Below, piece after piece: positions 9,816 through 19,330 of a DNA stretch of 64,000 nt. The stretch spans positions 6,601,875 through 6,665,874 of the forward strand of contig NC_133300.1 in NCBI RefSeq assembly GCF_005239225.2. Direction: 5' to 3'. The notes below the pieces were generated by a model. It was given only the letters and a program-made list of their open reading frames with translations, did not search any database and was not told where the DNA came from. Numbering within the stretch: position 1 is the first letter of the stretch; the number at the start of each line of letters is the position of its first letter. The translations under genes were made by a program, and so were the position numbers. The stretch is from Populus alba (taxonomy: Eukaryota; Streptophyta; Magnoliopsida; Malpighiales; Salicaceae).

Positions 9816-10890
9816 AAAAATTATGTGAAAAAAAAGGTGTAATACAAGCAATTGATTTAATTATTATTATAGAATTTAGAGGCAAAATTAAGATGAGTGG
9901 AATCCCCTTATATCCTGGCACCATCTGATGAAAAATTTGGAGCATATATGATTGCCTCAAAAAGGGAAGGCCTTATGATGATTTGATTAAATATAAGTTA
10001 TCCCTATGATTCTTGTTCCCTCCACTCTAAGCAACATTGTACCAAGCCATGGGTTTTACTATCCATAAATTATAAAATAATTCATAGATTATTGATTTTT
10101 GTTATTATATAGGCTTTCTTTTTACATGGGTGCTCTCTACTATTAAAAACTAATAATTATTTTTTATATTTTTATGAGATCAATGTGCATGTAGATCTTT
10201 TTTACTTTTAGATTATAGTTTTAAAACCCAACTTGATAAATCCGAAGCTGGAATAAGACCAGGTTAAAAAAATAAAAAAAACTCAGTGTGACCTGATTGA
10301 CCCCATGACCTGGTTTCAATCTGTTATTTTTTTTTTTTTTACTAAAACGATGTTGTTTTGATTAAAAAAAAATTGACTCGACAACCGGGTCAAAACCTAA
10401 AATCCGAATCTTAAACCAAACCGGAACTAAAAACTATGCTTTAAAGGTTAATGAGAATTTTAATTATTTTATTAGCCATCAGTAGGGATGATAATTATGA
10501 GGAAGGGCACATGTTAATGTCTACATGATTCAAGGTTGTTTATTATCATTATTGGAATAAAAGCAATCATTTCAGCAAGGAAGGCACCAGGGTAAGGCCT
10601 GGTGTGGCCCAGCCCAAATTTGGCCTACCTTTCTATTGAAGGGCCCATGATAAAAGTCCATTCCATGCTCTGACTAGGGGCCCATGATTCCTTGGAAAAA
10701 TAAAAATCTAAGAAACAAAATAACAAGGAGACAATATAATAAAAAAAGTAAAGAGATATTTCCACTTGCAAGAAACTGATCACGGTAGCTTTCCATGAAT
10801 GCCTATTATTATTGCTGTTTTTGTTGGAAGAGGGCCCTATGCCTAAGAGTGTGCTGCGCGTGGCTTGTAATTGAGTTATGGTAACTCTGT
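9816..10890. other. Gene-free stretch with transposon-like wording
   Basis: 10205-10440 contains 'gacctgattgaccccatgac' and 'gactcgacaaccgggtcaaa', typical of degenerate poplar repeats. 10570-10880 is of mixed composition with no ORF of note. Confidence 0.4.
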
Positions 10891-10894
10891 TTTT

Positions 10895-11021
10895 GTTTTT
10901 ACGTTTAAAAAAATATTTTTAAATTTTTTTATTTTGAATTAATTTTTTTATGATTCTAAATTGTTTTTGATATTTTTATATTAAAATCAAATTTTAAAAA
11001 AAATATATATAATATCGATGC

Positions 11022-11053
<32 letters not shown>

Positions 11054-11110
11054 TTATGTGTATTGATGTATTTACAATTAAAAAATGGTTTGAAAAATAA
11101 CCACTTTCAT
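10895..11110 (+). repeat. AT-rich dispersed repeat, copy 7, interrupted by a microsatellite
   Basis: Left part 'attttgaattaatttttttatgattc' (as two blocks) and right part 'gtattgatgtatttacaatt' with 'gaaaaataaccactttcata' flank the dinucleotide tract at 11023-11054, which appears to have grown inside the copy. Confidence 0.45.
11023..11054. repeat. (TA)n(TG)n compound microsatellite
   Basis: Alternating TA then TG dinucleotides, about 30 bp in all, within an AT-rich repeat. Confidence 0.85.
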
Positions 11111-12811
11111 ATTTTTAAAAACAAACATTATATACTGTTGTTTGATATTGTGGTATTTTTTTTAATTTTTAAGGTATTTTTTATTTAAAAAATTATTAAA
11201 TTGATATTTTAAGTGTTTTTAATAATTTTAATACACTGATATTAAAAATAAAAAAACATTATTTTTATAAAATTTCAATTAAAAACACTATTAAAAAATA
11301 TCACAAACAATAATATTGTCCACAAAAGGTATAAAAGAGATGAAATCAATCAATCTCACAAAATATAAAGTTACACCTTGGAATTTTGCCTATTTGTTAA
11401 GTCCCATTCTCCACTTCTAAATTTATTTGTAACATCCCATAAATCTACAATTCATGTAATAATTCACAATATAAATTGGTTAATTTTCTTTCAATGTTGA
11501 AATGTCATTAATTCAACATAAAATATATATAGTTAGTTAACTATCAAAGAACATAAAGAAATTACATTATCTAAATGAAAAGATTATAGATTACAGATCT
11601 AGAAATGAAATGTCATATTTGAAAAAAAGTTTCATGACCGATATATACGATAGGTTAATTCATATAAAAAAAAATTAGTACTCAAAGCAGGATCTAGACT
11701 AGAGTTTTAATTAAATTGATTAAATTTTGACTGGATAAAAATTGACCGACTTAGTCAAGTTTTTAATAATTTAATTAACTTAGCCAAAATATTTAGCAAA
11801 ATATGAATAATCTAATCAGGAGTTTTATCAGTCATGAAAATATTTTTGATGAAGAGTGAAAAAAATAAACTAGCCTTTTATTATACTTTTTAATGACAAC
11901 ACCACATATGAAGTCATGAAAAAACACTATATAAAAATTAGATTTTCATGGCTGGGTTGATGACTTGACTATCCTAAAAATATAAGTCTATTAAGGAACA
12001 AAACATTCTCTAATGCTTAAGTTAATATATATAAGAAAAGAAAAAAAAAATCAAGGGCTAAGGTGGGCGTATCCAACTTGACTTTCAGTTGTTTTGCATG
12101 GTTTTTATAAAACTTGGGTGGCTTTTCTTATTAGAATTTGCTTTTTAATTGTGTTTATGATGATATTAAAACTAGCTAAAATTACTCTTTGCATGGAAGA
12201 TTGAATGTATCTATACATTCATGCATTGAAATTTCTTCAAGGAGAAAAGATTGTATAATTGGTTGAAAAATTAGGGTTGTATTGGTTTGGCTTACCATGG
12301 TGACTCTTAGTTAATGTGTTATGCTATAATTGTTGTGTCATATATGTTGTCGATGAAAAATATTAATAATGGTTTTTCTATTAAAAAAAAACAAAAAAAG
12401 GAATCTTCTTCTCTAGAAACTTGTATGATCGAGTCATGAAAACTCAAAAAAATATATAAAAAAGTGTGTTAATTAAGACTAATTAGATCAAAACAAGACC
12501 GGGACAACACTGAGTTTAAGTGGATCTTTGCTGAAAAATTCAATTTGTATAGGTAGAAATGCTGGAAAATCCTAGCCATTTGGAAAAAAGGTTTATTTTA
12601 GACAAATCCCATTTATTTTCTTTTCTTATGTTCTTTTTATTATCACCATATATAATTTCCGTAAATGACACGGGATTCAAGTCCAAAATTTGGACCTCCT
12701 AGCAATATAAAATGCTCCTATTTAAATTATATAAATCACCCACACAATTCTTTCCCCTAGCTTTATACTTATTTGGCATTTTATGATCAAATATATTTGA
12801 GAGTTTAGTTG
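11111..12811. other. Gene-free AT-rich stretch
   Basis: No protein-like ORF or RNA gene seen. The composition is AT-rich throughout; some blocks resemble decayed transposons but lack diagnostic ends. Confidence 0.4.
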
Positions 12812-12995
12812 TGGTTATTTTTTAAAATATTTTTTTTATATCAAAATGCATTAAAATGATATTTTTTCATTTAAAAAAATTTATTTTTGAGATCAAGCGC
12901 ATTAAAATAATCTAAAATATATAAAAAAAATTAATTTTTAACCAAAAAAATTAAAATGTTTTAGAAACACGGGTATAACTATATTTCCAAACACT
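12812..12995 (-). repeat. AT-rich dispersed repeat, copy 8
   Basis: Reverse-orientation copy: 'ttgtggttattttttaaaat', 'catcaaaatgcattaaaatga'-like core, 'ttttgagatcaagcgcatta', 'gttttagaaacacgg' end. Confidence 0.5.
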
Positions 12996-13165
12996 CACTA
13001 TACTTCACTTAAATAATCTCTTAAGACTAAAAATCAATTGCCTTCTAAATTATTTCACATTTATTACATTTATAGAAAAAAGAACATTTTTTCTGTAACT
13101 CAATCTATTTTACATGATAAAAATCATTTCAAAAAATTATCTTAAAGAAAAAAAAAAGGTCCAAC

Positions 13166-13191
<26 letters not shown>
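13166..13191. repeat. (GA)13 microsatellite
   Basis: Uninterrupted GA dinucleotides about 130 bp upstream of the TATA box of the SAC51-like gene, followed by a G-rich run at 13191-13207. Confidence 0.9.
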
Positions 13192-13197
<6 letters not shown>

Positions 13198-13322
13198 GAG
13201 GGGGGGCGCTAGCGTTCCTCCATCAACGGTAAATAAATAACTAATGTTAGGTTAGCTTAACCAAGGACACAGGTCAACTACTATTCTATAAGAGTAAAGG
13301 GGCAAAATGGTCATGCAAAGCT

Positions 13323-13330
13323 CTATAAAA
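13323..13330 (+). promoter_or_regulatory. TATA box of the SAC51-like gene
   Basis: CTATAAAA lies about 80 bp before a CT-rich leader and about 215 bp before a strong splice donor. This predicts a transcription start near 13350. Confidence 0.6.
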
Positions 13331-13399
13331 TCTTAACATCTCTTAGCACGCTCAATTCTTTAGACATAACCTTCATCTTGTACTTCCACTTTTTACTGT

Positions 13400-13402
<3 letters not shown>

Positions 13403-13440
<38 letters not shown>
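13403..13440 (+). repeat. (CT)19 microsatellite in the first leader exon
   Basis: A 38-bp uninterrupted CT tract within the predicted 5' UTR of the SAC51-like gene. CT-rich leaders are common in plants, and such a tract is likely to vary in length between individuals. Confidence 0.9.
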
Positions 13441-13445
<5 letters not shown>

Positions 13446-13542
13446 CTTTCAGTGTTTTTAAGATTTCCTTTTGAGTCAACTCAACTCTTTGTGCATTTGG
13501 ATCTGAGCAAGCAAAGATCCTACCGGTACTATATTTTTCACT

Positions 13543-14344
13543 GTAAGTGATTCAGCTATAGATTTCTTAATTTTCTCTTTCTGGGTTCTTTTTCTTGCTG
13601 TGTTCTTTTTTGCTTGATATGTTTGTTGGATTGCTGTTTAATTTGTCATTTTTTTTCAGCTGTTTTTTTGGTTTTATCTTCATTTTTTCTTGATGGGTCT
13701 TTGTTTTTCTGTTTGGTGCTTTTGGTTTATTTTATGTAAAAAATTCCAGATTTTACCACATGGGGTTTGGTTAATTCAGGAGAGAACTTGGATTTGCCTG
13801 CTTTCTTGTTGAGATTAATTGATAGCGAGGAGAAAAGAGAGAGTGGTTGAATTTAACTTGCGTCAATATTTATCTGAGTTACGATTTTCTTGGTTGCTTT
13901 AGCTTGGTGGGAAGATAGGATGTCGTGATAGATGCCAATTTTAGGATTTTGTTCGCCTGGTATATTGAACATTGAAAGACTTCAATCATGTTCATGTGCA
14001 TGCCCTTTTGTTTTGTAAAGAAAACCTGGAAGTTCAGTTTCGCCGGCTTGTTTTTGTCATCGTTGTTATCTTTATGGGATCTTAAGTTGGTCGAAAATGG
14101 TAGAACAAGAAAGCAGAATATGATGATTAAATCTTGTTTCTTGGTGTTGACGAGGGGAGTTTATGAAGCACAGTTATTTAGCTGTAGTTTCATGGTGACA
14201 TCAAATTTGATTGCGATTGTTTAAATTTGTATAGAATTTTTACGAGTCAGTTCCACATGTTTTATCATCTTAATGCATTTCTATCGCGATTGTATCATCT
14301 ACCGTCTAGCTCTCATCTTTTTCTTTTAATTTTATCCTTTGCAG
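13543..14344 (+). other. First leader intron of the SAC51-like gene (predicted)
   Basis: Donor CACT|GTAAGTG at 13543 and acceptor TTTGCAG|GAAATC at 14344 match plant consensus. The 802-bp interior is T-rich, as plant introns are. ORFs inside it (for example 13988-14224) are not protein-like. Confidence 0.6.
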
Positions 14345-14411
14345 GAAATCTGGCCATATATAAAGAGTAGATATCTGAGTATTACTCACTATTGAACTGA
14401 AGGAAAACAAT

Positions 14412-14489
14412 ATGCCTTGGTTGAGTCCACCAGTTGACGTGTTCCGCAAAGTCATGCGCTTGAACTTGTATTGCAGGGTTATTCTGTAA
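14412..14489 (+). CDS. Possible extra upstream ORF in the SAC51-like leader (25 aa)
   Basis: An ATG in the second leader exon opens a 26-codon frame beginning MPWLSPPVDVFRKVMRL. SAC51-type leaders carry several upstream ORFs, so its presence fits, but I do not recognise this peptide as conserved. A splice donor inside it (near 14480-14486) could truncate it. Confidence 0.35.
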   Translation: MPWLSPPVDVFRKVMRLNLYCRVIL

Positions 14490-14854
14490 ATCACTTTTCT
14501 AGTGAACTTGAATTTTTAGACTCTTGCCCTGTCATTCTTCACAAAAACTGTTGATGGGATTGAATCAGTTTTTCATTTTTTATTGTGACATTTATAGGAT
14601 TATCTGAAAAGATAACTAGAAAACAATTTAACTTTCCTCAGTTTCTCTTTCTGTCTGATTCCCGTTCTGTTTTTTTCCAATTCAAGTTTTCTGTCTCTGA
14701 AACGTCTCCTGCTCCTTTTGCTGTCATTCCAAGGCCAGCACATCTTAGATCTTTGTAACAAGGTTTCCTTTGTCCTGCTTTGAATTATTAGGTAATTGTT
14801 TTGTGTTGTAACCTACATCTGGATAGTTTGAGTTTTAAGTGGTCGAAAGAAGTT

Positions 14855-15210
14855 ATGGTGTGCCAAGCAGCAAGTCAATCAAGATTTCGGGCCCTGAAAT
14901 ACGAGAATGGAATTGCTGGAAAACCAACAATTATAGTTAGAGTTATTGCATGCTATCGACCATTACAGGATTGCCAGGTTAGTACAAAACATTCAATGAT
15001 TCTTTTAATAGCTAACTGTTTGCGTGATGCAATTAATTGGCACTTCCAGGAAAGTATGCTTGTCAAAGAGTTAACTTCGTATATATTTTGTCTGTAAGAG
15101 TCCTTGGATTTATTTTTGCTCAGTGTTTGGGAACGATAATAATTCATTCCTTGTTTCTGTGCTTTTTCCAGGCTGAATACTTCCGTCATTTGCTCAAACC
15201 TGTCACGTAG
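14855..15210 (+). CDS. Conserved peptide upstream ORF of the SAC51 family (53 aa, split by an intron)
   Basis: This short ORF in the 5' leader controls translation of the SAC51-type bHLH protein downstream. In Arabidopsis its peptide represses the main ORF, and thermospermine relieves the repression. Exon parts are 14855-14977 (41 codons, MVCQAASQSRFRALKYENG onward, ending ...YRPLQDCQ) and 15172-15210 (AEYFRHLLKPVT, then stop). The intron has donor CAG|GTTAGT and acceptor TTTTTCCAG|GCTGAA. The joined frame is open and ends in the family's typical C-terminus. The wording matches the family peptide as I remember it almost residue for residue, and it appears fully intact. That contrasts with the frameshift in the main ORF downstream. 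Confidence 0.85.
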
Positions 15211-15328
15211 TTTGACTCCGCGTTTTTGTTATATTATCAAGCTGCAATTTGTAGTTTTTCCTTTTCTCTTTCTTATTCCTAAAAGAAGCAGAAATTAATC
15301 GCACATTGCAGATCAAAGCGTAACTCTC

Positions 15329-15425
15329 GGTATGTTTGTGATTTCATACAACTGGGTCTGGAGCTAAAATGGTAACGGATTCTTCTCCAGAGACTAATTT
15401 ATTTGTCTTTTCTAATTTCACCAGC
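15329..15425 (+). other. Possible short leader intron between upstream ORF and main ORF
   Basis: Donor TCTCG|GTATGT at 15329 and acceptor TTTCACCAG at 15425 (with a NAGNAG alternative at 15428) would give a 97-nt intron. Splicing it would remove two extra upstream ATGs (15331 and 15369). Not proven; without splicing, the ATG at 15369 opens a 20-codon frame ending 14 bp before the main ATG. Confidence 0.4.
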
Positions 15426-15444
15426 AGGTAATTCTTTTGGTTGG

Positions 15445-16552
15445 ATGGTTAAGGCTGAAGGTTCCTGGCTTTCTCCACCACATTCTACTCGGAAATTGCC
15501 TAATTTCGATTGCATGACCACATCATTGGATCCTGCGCAACTACAATGTTTGCCAGAATGTATGAACCCTGGCACGCGCATGACTTCTGCAAATATGGCA
15601 ATGCCAGGGCTGGCAGTTTCAAGCACTCCAAATTTCATGACACAACAAGGCAATGAAGCCTACGGGTTGCCTCAGTGTTTACCCTCTAACTTCCAGAATT
15701 TTCTTCTCGCTACAAATCCATATGTCAGAGAAAATTTGTCTCTGTTTTCTTATGGGTTTGGTTAGGGAGGGTGTGCGAAATCCAATCCCTGGATGCCAGA
15801 GAAGGTTCCTTGTTTTCGATCAGTCTGGTAATGAACAAAGGTTGATCTATAGTTCCTTTGGCCCTCCTGTCCCAAAACCAACTGCAACTGATGCAAAGCC
15901 AATTCCGGGTTATTTTGACCACAACGAATATGCTGCAAGAATGGACCAGACAAAGCTGATGAAGTTGCCTGAAGTATCAGACGAGAATCACTTTACTAGT
16001 GAAGAGAGTGAGATGCATGAGGACACTGAAGAAATTAATGCCCTGCTATACTCAGATGATGACTACTATGATGAAAATGGTGGTGGCAGTGATGATGATG
16101 GTGATGATAGTGACGACGATGAGGTAAGGAGTACTGGCCACTCTCCCATTCTGATTAAAAGTCACGGGACACAAGAACAGGCAGAGAAAATAATAGAGGA
16201 GGAAGGTACTAGTTCTGATGGCCCAAACAAACGGCAGAAATTGATGGATGGCGGGTACAAAAAATCATCACTAGTAGACTCTGCTAGTTCAGTAAAAGTG
16301 GAAAGATTTCATGGATACGACGATGATATGGAATCGAACTATGCTAAACGGCAAAGCCAAGATGGGGAAATGATTTCCATTTTGAGCAGCAAGCAATTTA
16401 GAAAGGACAAGATTCGTGCAACGTTGAAAATTCTGGAGAGCATAATCCCTGGTGCAAAGGATAAAGAACCATTGTTGGTCCTTGATGAAGCTATAGATTA
16501 CTTGAAGTCTTTGAAGCTCAAGGCCAAAACTGTAGGAGTGAGCTACCTTTAA
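15445..16552 (+). CDS. SAC51-like bHLH transcription factor, main ORF with a one-base frameshift
   Basis: The main ORF starts at 15445 (MVKAEGSWLSPPHS), the family's standard N-terminus. It runs through family wording (LDPAQLQCLPECMNPGT, MAMPGLAV) and stops at TAG 15763-15765. The rest of the protein continues in the next frame without loss: RRFLVFDQSGNEQRLIYSS, an acidic Asp-rich stretch near 16055-16120, a basic PNKRQK, and the C-terminal helix-loop-helix (FRKDKIRATLKILESIIPG, then DEAIDYLKSLKLKAK) ending at 16552. One extra T at 15762-15763 explains the break, so the full protein would be about 368 residues. SAC51-type factors promote stem elongation by limiting xylem differentiation. They lack a canonical E-box-binding basic region, as here. 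The break is either a real mutation or an assembly error. Confidence 0.85.
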
Positions 16553-16741
16553 GTGTTTTTCCTCCTTCCATGTTATCATGTTAGCTAAAAAGTGGAAGGA
16601 AGGAAGGAAGGATGAAAGAGGTAGAACCTCAAGAATTCTTGGTTTGAATGATTGATGGGTTTGAAATCACTATATTAGCTTTTCTCATGTGGGGGCTCCT
16701 TTTCCTGCTTTTGTTCCCCAACAGCTTGTATATAATGGGCC

Positions 16742-16747
16742 AATAAA
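16742..16747 (+). terminator. Polyadenylation signal of the SAC51-like gene
   Basis: AATAAA lies 190 bp after the stop, within a T- and G-rich 3' UTR. Placement is typical. Confidence 0.55.
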
Positions 16748-16769
16748 AGGAGAGTAGTGGTGGGATGAT

Positions 16770-18310
16770 ATGGCTGTTTTGCTCGCAAAGGTGAAGAAAA
16801 TTTGCGTTTGTTTGTTGACCGTAAATGATTATCTTTTAGCCTTATTGTGGATTAAAGGTTAACAAAAGTCACAAAGGACTTGAACGCATGGGTTGTTTGT
16901 AGAGGTGGGCTGTGCTGTAAATGAAGACTTCCTTTTCTTCAGTGTTGAGAACCCCCATGGATTTAGTGCATGCGCGTTAGGTAATCCGGGTCCCACTATC
17001 CACCCTTCTCTTTTTCTTTGATTTCATTGCTCTTGTCTCTGTCTCTTTACCCCCACACAAATCATGCCGGCATCGAACTCCTATTAGAAAGTAGTTCAAA
17101 GAAAACTCCTGGTGCGAGAGAAAACTCCTTTTGCTGGGGTCCGCTCTTTGTTCAGATGATCTCAATAAAGGCTTGTTTGTTTTCACTCATTCTACCCTGG
17201 CTGGCTCCGGTACCCGCACAGTGTCGAGACATGTGACCATAGCTGTGCTGTGAAGTCAGTCCCTAAGACGGTCTTGTCAGGTTCATCTGCATCAATACTT
17301 GAAGAGTGTGGAGGTGTGTTCGTAGCAGTAGTGGAGTGCTTGAGTTGAGTGTGTTTATCTTTGCTGTTGTGGTCTTGTTCCTCTTGTCCTATGTATCAAA
17401 GTTTTTTATGTGTCTGTAATGGATAAAGTGAATAAGATTCTGTTGTTGTGTGATCTTGTGAGCTGTGGCTGATGAGTAGTGTGGGGACTGGTGGATCATG
17501 AAGCTGATTTCATGGACAAACGTCTATGGCTTCGCACTGCCACTGCAATAACATGCACTTATGATAGCTGCTAAAACTTGTTGAAACGTGACTGGACACC
17601 ATGTTAAAAGAGAAAAGCTGGTTCACCACTTGCCAGACTCTTGCAAGGAATGGGAAAGAAGAAATGGGAATTTTTTATGCTTTCTATTGTTTTGTCGTTG
17701 TTACCTTGCATGATAGCCCGTGTACACGAAAGAAAGATTCTCCATAAAAAAGAAAATCTAAAAAACCGCCATGGATGGTGAATAATTGTATGCAAGTACT
17801 AGAATGATAAATCGGAAGGGGCAGTGTCATCACATCATAAGCTATTTCATTACCCTCTTGACCTCCATGTCCTGTGACTCTCTCCCGCCTGCTGCTGCAA
17901 ATTTGTTTTTATTCCTTCGATGATAGAGCAGAGTGCTCAGATGTATGATATTTCCCCCTCCTTTTTCTCTGCTGTTCTTTCCCGATCGCCTCAGCGCTTT
18001 CTAGACCTCCATTTTGGAGGAGATAAGGTCAGTCGGATGATCATGGACCACCTGCGGGTCTTGGACCAGTGAGTAGTTTTTATGACTTTCTTCTTCTTTA
18101 ACTTTATTGATGGAGTGTGTAAACGATTCCCAGTTCCTTGAAACGATGCTAAATGGGATGAAGAAAGCGTTGCGGACCAAGATATTAGCAGAAACAATAA
18201 ATAGCGTCTGTAGATATCAGTATGCACGCGGACACCTAAGACTATTTGATTTAATTACACTTCTGTTCTTTGAAGAAAAGATGGGAATGGCTGGCAATTT
18301 GGTTTTTTTT
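16770..18310. other. Unrecognised, gene-like composition
   Basis: The GC content is clearly above that of the neighbouring repeats and the sequence looks unique, but ORFs are short (72 codons or fewer) with no domain. It could be a long 3' region, a non-coding transcript or a decayed gene. I compared common plant miRNA sequences from memory and saw no match. Confidence 0.35.
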
Positions 18311-18319
18311 TTAAATCAT

Positions 18320-18597
18320 CCTTAAAGTTTTTCTATTATTATTTGATTTAATAAATAAATAAATTCAGTGAATATATCTAGCTAAATTTTTCATATTACA
18401 GATTAATTTTGTTTTTTAGTTATTATTAACAATTTTTTTTTTTTGTTTATGTACACAAATATCTATCAAGTTATTTAATTAAATCTCTGCATAAATTTTT
18501 TGATTTATATTTAGAACTTTACGTTAAAAAACACGTTGAAAAAACTTCTATATCCAGAAAAAAACGTGTGAATCGTAATGGAGCGCGGATTAGCTAA
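18320..18597 (+). mobile_element. Helitron-like 3' end, copy A
   Basis: Ends with a GC-rich foldback around 'aatggagcgcgg' followed by CTAA at 18594-18597 and then T, which fits the plant Helitron rule of a hairpin just before CTRR with insertion into A/T. The 250 bp upstream shows the same word order as the copy ending at 24246 ('gatttatattta', 'aaaaaacttctatat', 'tggagcgcgg'). The 5' end was not found. Confidence 0.45.
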
Positions 18598-18715
18598 TAT
18601 AAATACAAACACGTCGAAAGTTCTGGAAGTGTTCACTTTGCCTAACCTCACTCTAATGGAGTTGTCAAGGTGGAGGATCAAGATCTCTCACAGGAAGTTG
18701 TCCCTTCCACCAAAC

Positions 18716-18735
18716 ATATATATATATATATATAT
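18716..18735. repeat. (AT)10 microsatellite
   Basis: Short uninterrupted dinucleotide tract. Confidence 0.85.
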
Positions 18736-19330
18736 CTTCATGGAGAGGAGAGTGTCGATCTGTCCAGCCTCAACTCACGTACGTAATTGGTTCATGTGGA
18801 GTGCTGTATTACTTTTAAGAGCTAGGAAGAAGAACAGCACTATCTTTTGAGAGAAAAAGGAAGAGAACGCCCTCTGTTCTAGCTAGGGCCTCTAGGCACA
18901 AGAAGGCTATAGCTTCAAGAATGTGACAGAAGTCCACTCCCGACTCCATCTCTGTTGCAAAAGCTTAGCAGCTGAAAACACCTAATCAGGCCAGATGCAT
19001 GCTAGCAGAAACAAAACCAGTCAATAATCCCAGCAATCCATTGAACTTGCAGCCACTTCTTGCCTCAAATCATGCGTCATGTAGATGCAGATAGTCCTTC
19101 GCGTAGGGTTTGGTCCTTTGCCTACGGCTAGCTATGCATAGCGCATGCTCGATGCTGTCTGCATTGTGTGGTTCAGGTTGTAAAAGACGTGTCACTGTCA
19201 AGCGATCAAAGTCCTCTGTGGGATTCATTAGGGCGAAGGACATTCAATTTCTGTTGCCTATACAGTGAGTTCGCTCAGCAATCTAAGCATCCAATTAAGG
19301 AGGTAGACGTTAGGGCTCGGGAGGAAGAAG
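18736..19330. other. Unrecognised, moderate-GC sequence
   Basis: Sequence of unique appearance with no ORF over about 60 codons and no recognised RNA. It includes a local foldback around 19100-19140 ('cgcgtaggg...cctacggctagc'). Confidence 0.3.

Noticed and set aside
15761..15799. A GTTAGG...CCAG intron that would skip the stop in the SAC51-like ORF
   Set aside because: It would be only 39 nt, below plant intron size, and it does not restore the frame.
15653..15800. ATG at 15653 as start of the SAC51-like protein
   Set aside because: The first 35 or so codons of that frame are not family-like, while the frame from 15445 carries the family N-terminus.
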